The position numbers were made by a program, and so were the translations under genes. A stretch of 64,000 nt of DNA from Pedobacter suwonensis (GTDB lineage: Bacteria; Bacteroidota; Bacteroidia; Sphingobacteriales; Sphingobacteriaceae), in contig NZ_FOJM01000002.1 in assembly GCF_900111825.1 (NCBI RefSeq), positions 248,001 through 312,000 on the forward strand, written 5' to 3'. How positions within the stretch are numbered: the stretch's first letter is position 1; every line of letters begins with the position of its first letter. The notes under the pieces were generated by a model. The model saw nothing but the letters and a program-made list of their open reading frames with translations. It was not told where the DNA came from and did no database searches. Shown piece after piece: positions 27,800-36,853 of this stretch.

Positions 27800-30247
27800 T
27801 TACTTAATGGATTTGATGATGATGCTATTCTGTTCCAGCCCGTTTGAGGTTACCGTAAGCTTAATTTCGCCGCTTTGGCGGGTACTTTTGATAACCACCA
27901 ATGCGCGTCCATGCCACGCTTTACGCGAATTACCCGTATATGAATCTACATCTTTAATATCTGCATTATCTATTCCGGCTATCGTACCCTCACCTTCAAT
28001 TTTAAAGTCAAGGCGATTTGCTGCATTGGGATGCACCACACCATATTTATCGGTTACCTCGATGGTAATGTAAACTAAATCCTGACCGTTGGACCGCATT
28101 TCTTTACGATCTGCAGTAAGCTTAAGCCTTGCAGCATCTCCGGCAGTCTGCAGGACGGACGATTCTACTTCTTTATCACTTTCTACACCAACTGCTTTAA
28201 GTACTCCTGCCGTGTAAGGCACAGAAAAAGTAGACTTAAACTCTTGTCCAACGCCTGTAGGCTTTTCGCCAAGCAGTTTATTGTTCAGGTACAACCTTAC
28301 TTTTTCATATTGAGAATAAATCTCTACATCAATATTCTTGCCTTCATAGCCTGGCCAGTTCCAGCTCTCCCAGGTTGGCCACACGGCCCACCATGTGGTT
28401 TTAATTTCGAGTGGTTCGGGGTTGGGTTCGCGAACGGCCATGTAGAGTTTTTCGGCGTTATTGTACAACAGGTTACGGTAGTGCGAAATCGGCTTTCTCC
28501 AACCCAAAAGATCAATATCACCGCAATAGGCGCCGTGCCAGGGGAAAAAATCATGTTCCCAGTGTTCCCCCGGAACCTCTCCTGAATAGTACCAACGGCC
28601 TATGCCCGATTCTCCAAGATAGTCTATGGCTGTCCAAACAAAATCGCCGATCACAAAGGGATTGTTTTTTATCAGTTGCCAATTTGCAAAAGCATCTTTA
28701 GGGTAAGACTCAGATTGAAAGATAATGCGCGATGGTACCCGTTTATGATCGGCAGCTGCGCTTGATAAATGATAATTATAGCCGGCTACATCGTGGGCTG
28801 CCATTAACGAATCCATAACTGCCCAATCTTTTCCATTTTCTACAATGGCTGAAGTAACCGGGCGGGTGGTATCTATTTTTTTTATGGCACCTGAAAGCAT
28901 TCTGGCAGTTTCAACTGCTCCAGGGGTACCTCTCTCTACTATTTCATTACCGATACTCCACATGATAATTGAAGGGTGATTGCGATCGCGTAAAATCATG
29001 GCATCCAAGTCGTGTTTCCACCATTCATTAAAATATTTAGCATAATCCTGCTTGTTTTTTCCCACTTTCCAGCAATCAAATGATTCATCAACCACCAACA
29101 GGCCTAATCTGTCGCAAGCGGCTAAAAAAGCTTCTGAAGGAGGATTATGCGAAGTTCTTACCGCATTAAAACCAGCTTTCTTAAGCAACTCCACCTTACG
29201 CTCTTCAGCCCTGTCAAAAGCAGCTGCACCCAGACAACCATTATCATGGTGCACACAGCCGCCGTTTAGCTTGACGGTTTTACCATTAAGCTGAAATCCG
29301 TTTTCGGGGGTAAATTTTATTGAGCGGACACCAAAATCAGTAACCGTTTTATCCACCACTGTTTTATTCCGTATAATCTGTACTTCTGCCTTGTATAAAT
29401 GTGGTGTTTCAGGGGTCCATAACAAAGGATTGGCCACAGTTATGGTTTGCGTAATTTCTTTCTCACTATTAGCAGCCAGATTAATCTTGATTTGACCATT
29501 TCCTGCGTTTTTAGTATCCTTCCCAAATAACCTGGTATTCACAACAATGCTTTGCGCCTGCCCTGTTTCGTTTTTTACTGTCGTTTTCACCTGAACGCTT
29601 GCTTTTTTTGATGATACACTAGGGCTTGTGATGGCCACGCCCCATTCTGCGATGTGTAATGCATCAGTAGCGGTCATCCAAACGTGACGGTAAATTCCCG
29701 AGCCGCTGTACCACCTGCTGTTCATTTGCTGCGAATTATCTACGCGTACCGCGATCACATTTTCCTGATGAGCGTCTAAATAAGCCGAAAGGTCATAGCC
29801 AAATGAAGAGTAGCCATAGGGATATATGCCAAGTGATTTTCCATTGATAAAAACTTCTGCATTCATGTAGATGCCTTCAAAATAGATAGAAATCTTTTTG
29901 CCTTTCCAATCGCCGGGTACCTTAAAAGTTTTCCTGTACCAGCCAATGCCGGCCGGAAAATATCCACCGCCACCCCCAGTTGGATTTTTGGGCTTTATTT
30001 TTCCTTCAATACTCCAATCGTGCGGCAGATCCAGATTACGCCAGGCTTGATCATTAAAACCGCTGGATTTGGCTGTAGCTTCATCGCCCAGTAAGAATTT
30101 CCAATCAAAATCAAATAGCTGTTTCCGTTCGTTTTGCTGCATATTTTGAGCAAATACCAGAATGCCATTCGACAACAGCAGAAATACCAATAGTAAAATC
30201 CGACAGTTATGCCGACTAAAGTGATTTGAATTATTATTAAAACTCAT
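27800..30247 (-). CDS. GH2 beta-galactosidase, long form with C-terminal domains
   Basis: The 815-residue protein has a signal peptide (NGILVFAQ-N), sugar-binding and immunoglobulin-like domains, a catalytic barrel with acid/base Glu435 in WSIGNEIVERG and nucleophile Glu513 in FQSESYP, then a DUF4982-like domain (about 600-680) and a final GH2 C5-type domain. This layout is typical of Bacteroidetes exo-beta-galactosidases. The probable target is beta-1,2-galactose on xylosyl side chains. It is followed after 17 bp by GH97 and preceded by the CE20-like esterase with a 74-bp gap, so it belongs to the same transcription unit. Confidence 0.9.
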   Translation of the reverse strand: MSFNNNSNHFSRHNCRILLLVFLLLSNGILVFAQNMQQNERKQLFDFDWKFLLGDEATAKSSGFNDQAWRNLDLPHDWSIEGKIKPKNPTGGGGGYFPAGIGWYRKTFKVPGDWKGKKISIYFEGIYMNAEVFINGKSLGIYPYGYSSFGYDLSAYLDAHQENVIAVRVDNSQQMNSRWYSGSGIYRHVWMTATDALHIAEWGVAITSPSVSSKKASVQVKTTVKNETGQAQSIVVNTRLFGKDTKNAGNGQIKINLAANSEKEITQTITVANPLLWTPETPHLYKAEVQIIRNKTVVDKTVTDFGVRSIKFTPENGFQLNGKTVKLNGGCVHHDNGCLGAAAFDRAEERKVELLKKAGFNAVRTSHNPPSEAFLAACDRLGLLVVDESFDCWKVGKNKQDYAKYFNEWWKHDLDAMILRDRNHPSIIMWSIGNEIVERGTPGAVETARMLSGAIKKIDTTRPVTSAIVENGKDWAVMDSLMAAHDVAGYNYHLSSAAADHKRVPSRIIFQSESYPKDAFANWQLIKNNPFVIGDFVWTAIDYLGESGIGRWYYSGEVPGEHWEHDFFPWHGAYCGDIDLLGWRKPISHYRNLLYNNAEKLYMAVREPNPEPLEIKTTWWAVWPTWESWNWPGYEGKNIDVEIYSQYEKVRLYLNNKLLGEKPTGVGQEFKSTFSVPYTAGVLKAVGVESDKEVESSVLQTAGDAARLKLTADRKEMRSNGQDLVYITIEVTDKYGVVHPNAANRLDFKIEGEGTIAGIDNADIKDVDSYTGNSRKAWHGRALVVIKSTRQSGEIKLTVTSNGLEQNSIIIKSIK

Positions 30248-30321
30248 AAGAATTAAATGTCAATTTGATACTAGCTTAAAAGCTAATTTGAATCTTCAGA
30301 CTCCCTGTCACAGTTCATTTA

Positions 30322-32298
30322 CTATTTCTGTGTTATTCCCTTCCAATCATCTGTTCTAAAAGGTATGGCTGGCAAACCTGCTGAATTGATCAGGTTACAT
30401 TCAGGATTGTCTGCCCAGGCATATCGAACAGCTACAGGTTGAGGCACTTTATCGCTGCAAACAACTATTTCATTACCTTCAATTTTAGCATTAGCCCAGT
30501 AGAACTGTTTATCTTTACCTGCTATTGCAAATCCTGTTATTTCTTTAGCATTCTTCGATACCAATCCATCCCCAACGTTGGTAAAACCCAAATGAATGCG
30601 ATTGTCCATTTTTGAAAAACGTTTAAACGTTGGACCTGATGTCACAACATTTTGTCCATACACCAACTTATTGGCAATCAACGCCAAACGCCGACCAACT
30701 TCCTGCTTGTTACCGGGATGAATATTATCTGCCTCTCCAATATCAATGATACAGGCCATTCCGGTGTTGGGCTGTGATAAAGTTAGCGACTGTGCTTCTC
30801 TAAGCTCAGCCCATTCACTTTCGGATGGGAGCGGTTGTGTTTTTTTAAAGTTTGCCAGCTGCACGTACAAGAATGGCAAATCCCCCTGTTTCCAGCGTGC
30901 ACGCCAATCCTGGATCAGCATGGGGAATAACTTACGGTAATTGTAGGCTGCGGTATCATTGGCTTCACCCTGGTACCATAAAAATCCTTTAATTCCGTAC
31001 GGGATGACTGGATTGATCATGGCATTGAAAAGTAATGATGGATAATATTGGTAATTACGGTTCCTGGGGATGGCAGGCTCCAAACTTTTGTTATATTTCC
31101 AGATACCGGCCAACGGCAATCTGGTGGTGCCATTGGTAATATACATATCATCTGCAGGTGGATTTAATCCACCAATTCCCCATAACATGGCCAACCTCAG
31201 TGTAATCGTATTCTCACCTTTATTTATTGATTTGGCAGGGATAGTATAATGCTGCCGTGGATCGGTATTCCATACCGTTTTACAAATTTCAGTACCATTA
31301 AAATATAGGGAATAATTCACATCGGGCCGCCCGATATAGAGCGTGAGATCGGATTGTGAAAAAGCTTCTGGCAAGGTGATTTTTTTACGCATCCAAACCA
31401 CTCCCTCATAAGGGCCGATCCCAAAATCTTTGATCAGCTTAGGCATTTCAATGTCCGGCCATGCGGCATCAGTGTAACCTGGCCGTGGTATGATTTTATC
31501 TGAATTTTGTTGTGGATGATTAACAATATCCCAGCCCCGGATCTGGTCAAGGCTGTCTCTTAAAAAATCCTGCTCACTCAGGCTGTCATTTGCCAATGTT
31601 TTTGCTTTGGTAATTGGTAAGGAAAGTAATTTTTCCCTGCTTGTCCACGATTCGACCGGTGTACCACCCCAGGCACTCTGTATAATACCAATGGGAACAT
31701 CTTGATCTTTGTGTATCTTTTTAGCAAAATAGTAAGCTACAGCCGAGAATTTGGCTACATTTTGAGCATTACAAATTTCCCATTTCCCTTCTGTAAGATC
31801 TTGCTGTGGTGTCAGCTTTTTCACATTTGCGACATGAAATAAACGTATTTCAGGAAAATCTGCCTTTGCTATTTCTTCAACTGCATTTTGAGCCTGCTTT
31901 ACCGACCACTCCATATTGGATTGACCAGAGGCCAGCCAAACATCTCCTATAAGGATTCCGGAAAGAATAATTTGCGAATGTGGTGCTGTGCGTTCAGCAA
32001 TTTTCAGTTGATACGGACCTCCAGCCTTAAATACAGGAAAACGCACCATCCATTTACCATCTTTGTTTGCAATGGTTTTAACACTGAATTTTCCCAGTTC
32101 AGCGATGATTTCTCTACCGGGTGCTGCATATCCCCAAACAGGAATTTTAATATCCCGCTGGAGAACCATGTTATCACTAAATACTTTGGCAACAGCAATT
32201 TGGGCAAAGCCATGTATCTGAATAAAACTAAAGATAATAAAAAAGGCAAAACCTATCTGCAACTTCAATTTTTTTATTTTTTCCGATCTATATATCAT
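30322..32298 (-). CDS. CE20-like SGNH acetylesterase (sialate O-acetylesterase family)
   Basis: The 658-residue protein has a signal peptide (IHGFAQ-I) and the family opening FSDNMVLQRDIKIPVWG. The SGNH core has Ser127 in ASGQSNMEW, the second block in SAWGGTPVESW, and the Asp524/His527 pair in ADNIHPG. A large insertion (about 240-400, with PYEGVVWMRKKITLP and DVNYSLYFNGTEI) looks like a GH2-type jelly roll, giving the split catalytic domain described for xyloglucan-specific CE20 esterases. The predicted role is removal of acetyl groups from galactosyl residues so that galactosidases can act. It starts 31 bp after the GH5 stop. Annotation as a sialate esterase would be misleading here. Confidence 0.85.
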   Translation of the reverse strand: MIYRSEKIKKLKLQIGFAFFIIFSFIQIHGFAQIAVAKVFSDNMVLQRDIKIPVWGYAAPGREIIAELGKFSVKTIANKDGKWMVRFPVFKAGGPYQLKIAERTAPHSQIILSGILIGDVWLASGQSNMEWSVKQAQNAVEEIAKADFPEIRLFHVANVKKLTPQQDLTEGKWEICNAQNVAKFSAVAYYFAKKIHKDQDVPIGIIQSAWGGTPVESWTSREKLLSLPITKAKTLANDSLSEQDFLRDSLDQIRGWDIVNHPQQNSDKIIPRPGYTDAAWPDIEMPKLIKDFGIGPYEGVVWMRKKITLPEAFSQSDLTLYIGRPDVNYSLYFNGTEICKTVWNTDPRQHYTIPAKSINKGENTITLRLAMLWGIGGLNPPADDMYITNGTTRLPLAGIWKYNKSLEPAIPRNRNYQYYPSLLFNAMINPVIPYGIKGFLWYQGEANDTAAYNYRKLFPMLIQDWRARWKQGDLPFLYVQLANFKKTQPLPSESEWAELREAQSLTLSQPNTGMACIIDIGEADNIHPGNKQEVGRRLALIANKLVYGQNVVTSGPTFKRFSKMDNRIHLGFTNVGDGLVSKNAKEITGFAIAGKDKQFYWANAKIEGNEIVVCSDKVPQPVAVRYAWADNPECNLINSAGLPAIPFRTDDWKGITQK

Positions 32299-32329
32299 TA
32301 CCTGATAGAGTTTTACAGCACACTACTTC

Positions 32330-33805
32330 CTATTTACCTGCTGAAATAAGGGCATTGATGGTACCTTGATCAAGCACGGTATTGTTTCTGCGGTCTAAAG
32401 CACCGCCTGTATCCCAAAAGAAAGGTTTGAGGCCAAACTGGATAGCCTGTCTGGTTACATAGTTATTCCAATAATCTACTGAAGCATTATGTGTTGGCAA
32501 ATCTAAAGGAACATTCCTGGTATTACCCCTTTTATAAGCACCATACTCTCCTAATATTACCGGAATTCCTTTATCTATAAATTTGGCTTTCATCAAAGTA
32601 AACATTCTGATGTGTTCGCTCTCCTCGCCCCAGGTCGGGTTACGATCGGGCTGAATGGTGGAGTGATAGCCTGTACCCCAGTAATAGAACATTTTGCCCC
32701 AGGTTGCATCATTATCCAGTATGGTAAATTGTGAAGGCGAATAATTATGTACTTCAACCATTAAACGGTTAGGAACCTGGTCGGTAGGTAGACTATTCAT
32801 TAAATTGTTGGTTTTATCCGGATCGGTGCCTGGCCCCTGAACAACCAATACACGATAACTGTTTTTGCCACCTGTAGAGCGAACAGAATTGATAAAGGTT
32901 TGGTGATACTCATTTAGTATGGCCATCTGTTCTGCATTTTCAGCAGGTGGCTCATTTGCACTGGCAAACATTAAATGCTCATCAAAATCTCTCATGGTTG
33001 TAGCAATCTGCTCCCAATATGCTTTCTGCTTGGCATTAACAGAATCTTTTTTAGCTGCATTAATATTTTGATCGAGCCAGCCACCATCCCAGTGGATATT
33101 AAGCAATACATACATATCATTGTCGACACAGTATTTTACCACTTCTTTTACGCGGTTAAGCCAGGCAGGATCAATAGTTGCTTTTTGTCGGTCGCTTAAA
33201 TGGTGCCAGTCCCATGAACATGGAAGCCTTACCGCATTAAAGCCTGTTTGCTTTAAAAATTTAACATAAGATTCAGTAATCTGAGGATTACCCCAACCAC
33301 TTTCACTTCCCGGCGATTCCATTGTATTTCCGATATTCCACCCTAATTTCATCTTAGCTGCCAACTGCACAGCAGTACTGTTCATACCCGTTTGATCGGG
33401 CGCTTTTGGCGATGTATTGTACGAAGGAAACAAATAGCTGGTTTGAGAAATGGTAAGCCGTCTGGCCTGGCCATTATCTGCAGTAACAATCATTACTGCT
33501 GAACGGGAAATACCTGTGGTGTTAGGTGTTGCGGTTAATTTCAATTCTGTATTGCCTTCACTTCCTGTCATCTGGTTTAACTTTAACCAGGAATCGGCGG
33601 GGTTTTTAGTACTCCATTTGGCATTACTGTTAATTGTTACATTTGAAACCCCGCCATTAGGTTGAAAAGCCACAGCTGAAATTGAAACATTGAGCTGGGG
33701 CTGCACATCTTCTTTCTTTTTGCAAGATGTTGTAATAAAAGTGATAGCCAGCAGTAAGATGATGGATAACCAACCATTAATTTTTAGACTTCTAAAATGA
33801 ATCAT
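32330..33805 (-). CDS. Surface lipoprotein BACON-GH5 endo-glucanase (probable endo-xyloglucanase, GH5_4 type)
   Basis: The frame is open to 33880, but the ATG at 33805 gives a proper lipoprotein: a short basic start, hydrophobic stretch and lipobox ITTSC followed by KKK. A BACON immunoglobulin-like domain (about residues 25-115) precedes the GH5 barrel. The acid/base is Glu285 in SANEPP and the nucleophile Glu420 in LGEYGAY; NIGNTMES and RLPCSWDWH are GH5_4-like. This is the layout of the outer-membrane endo-xyloglucanase that opens known xyloglucan loci. It should cut the polymer at the cell surface for SusCD import. A 210-bp gap separates it from the upstream binding-protein gene. Confidence 0.9.
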   Translation of the reverse strand: MIHFRSLKINGWLSIILLLAITFITTSCKKKEDVQPQLNVSISAVAFQPNGGVSNVTINSNAKWSTKNPADSWLKLNQMTGSEGNTELKLTATPNTTGISRSAVMIVTADNGQARRLTISQTSYLFPSYNTSPKAPDQTGMNSTAVQLAAKMKLGWNIGNTMESPGSESGWGNPQITESYVKFLKQTGFNAVRLPCSWDWHHLSDRQKATIDPAWLNRVKEVVKYCVDNDMYVLLNIHWDGGWLDQNINAAKKDSVNAKQKAYWEQIATTMRDFDEHLMFASANEPPAENAEQMAILNEYHQTFINSVRSTGGKNSYRVLVVQGPGTDPDKTNNLMNSLPTDQVPNRLMVEVHNYSPSQFTILDNDATWGKMFYYWGTGYHSTIQPDRNPTWGEESEHIRMFTLMKAKFIDKGIPVILGEYGAYKRGNTRNVPLDLPTHNASVDYWNNYVTRQAIQFGLKPFFWDTGGALDRRNNTVLDQGTINALISAGK

Positions 33806-34015
33806 TGTTTTATGTTTATTTTTAAATGATAGATGCTTTCTTATTGTTGATAAGAGATAAAAGCAATGAGGATGTGTCATAAGTTATGTTTGATCTTGCC
33901 GGGCTTAACGATGTACTAAAACACATTTAAGAAACATTTAAAGCCGTTTTGACCCATATCACAACCTCAGTAAGCTTAGTATGAAAAGTTCAACTTATGA
34001 TACATCGCTGCATCT

Positions 34016-35230
34016 TTATTTTATTTTGACTACTCTAATATTATCAAAAGCCGCTTCAAACCCCTCCACCATTGTTGAGCCATCGTTCAGGAATGTAAAG
34101 TTGATGCCTCCATTTCCTGTACTGCCGAGTAATTCAGTTAAACTGGATGTAGGAAGTCCGTTTTTCAAAAAATTTGAAAGCGGAATGGTTATGGTTTGCC
34201 AGCCATTTGTTTTAAAAGGTGTTTCAGAGCCATTGCTGTTTTTCCATGGTCTGTATAATGCGGCATAATTATCGAACCCGAAATCTTTAATAATTTTAAC
34301 GGACCCGTTTACCCAAGGTTTGGTAACCGATACTTCAAACTTTAGGGCATAATGACTTACAGAATCTGTTAGGTTGGCGACTGGTACCCATTGTACTGGA
34401 TTGGTATTGATTGATCGTCCACCTTCCCACCAGTTACCATTTCCGGCAGGTACGTTCGATGCTTTCATCACACCGTAATTCCCGGCATGTCCGGGATAAT
34501 TTGCAGAACTGTTGGAAATGTCTGATCCCCAGGCAAGCGTATTGATGTCATCATAATTGTTTAACATGCCAGTGGTATAATCATGCACATTATAAACTGT
34601 TTTGGCTCCTCCTGATTTTGTTATCACCTCAACAATTCCACTGTTTGTAAGGCCGGCAGGCACCACTAGACTGATGGAGGTACCATCGTTTGACCCCGTA
34701 AAATCAGTTATATTCTGTCCGGCGTAAGTTACACGCTGGATAAAGAAGAAATTTAATCCATTTATCCTGACAGAATCGCCAGGATTAGCGCTCTCATTTG
34801 AAATACCGGTTATGGTTGGGGCCGGTGCTACTATCGGAAATGAAAAAGTAGTTTCTCCATGAATGGTTACATACCTTATGGTATTAAGTTGCGATGCTTC
34901 TACTGAAGGGAAGGGAATTACAGCGGGCATCAATACAATTGCGCTTGTATCTGAAAACCAGGATTCGTTGAAAGATCCCTTTACACCATTAAAATAGATC
35001 TGAAGTGCACCTCTTAAATTTTTACCGGTAATGACAATCCATTTTCCAGTACCTACTCTGGTAATAAGTGAGTCGCCAGGGCTGGCAACGTAGTTTCGGA
35101 TCCCGGTAATTTCAGGCATACCCGAAGAAGAAGATGATGTATCTTTTTTACAACCCTGCTGTATAAAAAAGAACAGTGCCATTAGAACAAATAACAAATG
35201 GCTATTAGTCCTGCTAAATAATTTTTTCAT
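34016..35230 (-). CDS. Surface glycan-binding lipoprotein with two IPT/TIG domains (SGBP-B type)
   Basis: The 404-residue protein carries a lipobox (FIQQGC-KK), then two IPT/TIG immunoglobulin-like repeats (PEITGIRNYVASPGDS and PTITGISNESANPGDS mark their starts) and a C-terminal domain of about 190 residues rich in Trp and aromatic residues (NWWEGG, KPWVNG, LYRPWKN, FEAAFDNIRV). Proteins of this layout directly follow SusD in beta-glucan and xyloglucan loci and bind the polymer at the cell surface through the C-terminal domain. It is somewhat shorter than the multi-domain Bacteroides examples. It begins 31 bp after the SusD stop. Confidence 0.85.
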   Translation of the reverse strand: MKKLFSRTNSHLLFVLMALFFFIQQGCKKDTSSSSSGMPEITGIRNYVASPGDSLITRVGTGKWIVITGKNLRGALQIYFNGVKGSFNESWFSDTSAIVLMPAVIPFPSVEASQLNTIRYVTIHGETTFSFPIVAPAPTITGISNESANPGDSVRINGLNFFFIQRVTYAGQNITDFTGSNDGTSISLVVPAGLTNSGIVEVITKSGGAKTVYNVHDYTTGMLNNYDDINTLAWGSDISNSSANYPGHAGNYGVMKASNVPAGNGNWWEGGRSINTNPVQWVPVANLTDSVSHYALKFEVSVTKPWVNGSVKIIKDFGFDNYAALYRPWKNSNGSETPFKTNGWQTITIPLSNFLKNGLPTSSLTELLGSTGNGGINFTFLNDGSTMVEGFEAAFDNIRVVKIK

Positions 35231-35261
35231 ATTAATCTCAATTAATAATTTGTACAGTTAA

Positions 35262-36842
35262 TTAATAGTATGGTACCGGTGGATCTAATAATTTAGGATC
35301 GGCGGTGATTTCGGTAGCAGGTATAGGCAGCGTAAAAGTGGCTATAGTTGGTGGTGTGATTACGATACCATTGGCATTTCTCGTTTTTTTGCCTGTAGCC
35401 GGGTCGTATGAAAACTGTACCCTGGTATTTTTAAGGATCTGATTGTTCAATACCGCAATAGCCGCCTGTGGATTGTAATGTGATAAGCGAACGAGATCAA
35501 ACCAATATTGTCCTTCAAAAGCAAGTTCAATTCTTCTTTCATTACGTAATTGTTCTGCGGTGATGCTGGTTACCGGTTCAACCCCTGCACGTTTTCTAAC
35601 CATATTAAAAACCCGCAAGGCTTCAGCATCCGCCGTTGTATTATTTGTACCCATCAGTGCTTCTACATATACCAGGTATACATCAGCTAAACGCAAAACA
35701 GTATTATGTTGAGGTGAAGACCAGATATCCATACTTGGTGAATTATTATCTGCAGCTGTACCTACAATATGTTTTTTAATACTACAACTTGTGGCGGTAT
35801 ACCCCCCGCCCGCAGCATTTAGCTCCGGATAATGATCGCCTGTTCGCATGAATGTAGCTTTCCTACGTATTGAATCCTGAGGGGTATACAAACTGTCGAG
35901 ATCAAAAGTTGGTCCTATTGCACCGCCCCATCCACCTCCGGGAGGTACTACACTCGAACTAGGCGCAAATTGGGTCTGAATGGCGTTACCATTTCCATAC
36001 CCTACCCCTGGTGCCCATTGGAAGGCAAAAAGCGATTCGGAATTATCATTAAACTGCGTTCTGAAAAGGTTGTAATAGTTTGGCAATAAGGTTAAACCGC
36101 TGGTATTAATTACATTTTTGGCATAAAAAGCAGCACTATCAAGATCTGACTGATTTCTGCTGCCACTGATACCTGCTTTAGTCAGGTATACTTTTGCCAA
36201 CATTCCCTGTGCAGACCATGTGGTTAAACGGCCCGCCTGATCGCGTGCCGGCAAGGCACTAGCTGCAAAACGCAGGTCGTTAACAATAAAGCGATAAACA
36301 TCGGCAAGACGGTGGCGTGGCAATAATGGCTCTTTAAGCAGCTTTGTATTATCTTCAATAATCGGTACCGCGCCCCATAACTGCGCCAAATGAAAATAGG
36401 CTGTTGCACGTAAAAACCTCAGTTCGCCAAGGGCGCCATTTTTATTTCTTAGCGGTACGCTATCGGGAACTTTAGCATTAATGGCAATAATATTGGTATT
36501 ACAGTGCGCGACAATCTTATAAAAACAGCGCCAAGAAGTAGCCATCTGTCCATTTTGGCTGGTTACAGCAAATGATGTGAGCTGCGCTAAGTCTGCATTG
36601 TAAGGCTGCAACATATTACCGCTCAGAATATCGCCAATGGCGAGTAATGGAAAACTGTTCCAATCGTTCCATGGCTGTGCATATAAACCGGCGGTAACCA
36701 GCCTCAGATCTGATGAACTTTTGTAAAAATTATCTGTTGTGATCTGCGACAAAGGAGGTCGTTCCAGAAAATCTTTTTTACAACCGCTTAGGATGATAAC
36801 GGCAGCAAATAAAGTAAGTATGTATAATTTAATATGTTTCAT
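35262..36842 (-). CDS. SusD-family glycan-binding lipoprotein of the xyloglucan-type locus
   Basis: The 526-residue protein has a lipobox (ILSGC-KKDFLERPP), the standard SusD start with TTDNFYKSSSDLRLVTAGLY, the helical RFLRATAYFHLAQLWGAVPIIEDN segment and the SusD C-terminal signature RNERRIELAFEGQYWFDLVRL. It should bind oligosaccharides over the SusC barrel. It follows SusC by 11 bp. Ligand specificity is inferred only from the neighbouring enzymes. Confidence 0.95.
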   Translation of the reverse strand: MKHIKLYILTLFAAVIILSGCKKDFLERPPLSQITTDNFYKSSSDLRLVTAGLYAQPWNDWNSFPLLAIGDILSGNMLQPYNADLAQLTSFAVTSQNGQMATSWRCFYKIVAHCNTNIIAINAKVPDSVPLRNKNGALGELRFLRATAYFHLAQLWGAVPIIEDNTKLLKEPLLPRHRLADVYRFIVNDLRFAASALPARDQAGRLTTWSAQGMLAKVYLTKAGISGSRNQSDLDSAAFYAKNVINTSGLTLLPNYYNLFRTQFNDNSESLFAFQWAPGVGYGNGNAIQTQFAPSSSVVPPGGGWGGAIGPTFDLDSLYTPQDSIRRKATFMRTGDHYPELNAAGGGYTATSCSIKKHIVGTAADNNSPSMDIWSSPQHNTVLRLADVYLVYVEALMGTNNTTADAEALRVFNMVRKRAGVEPVTSITAEQLRNERRIELAFEGQYWFDLVRLSHYNPQAAIAVLNNQILKNTRVQFSYDPATGKKTRNANGIVITPPTIATFTLPIPATEITADPKLLDPPVPYY

Positions 36843-36853
36843 AAATCTAGGTC

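Noticed and set aside
30322..32298. Function as a sialic acid esterase
   Set aside because: The fold family carries that name, but no sialidase, sialic acid transporter or lyase gene is nearby; the xyloglucan context favours a CE20-like role.
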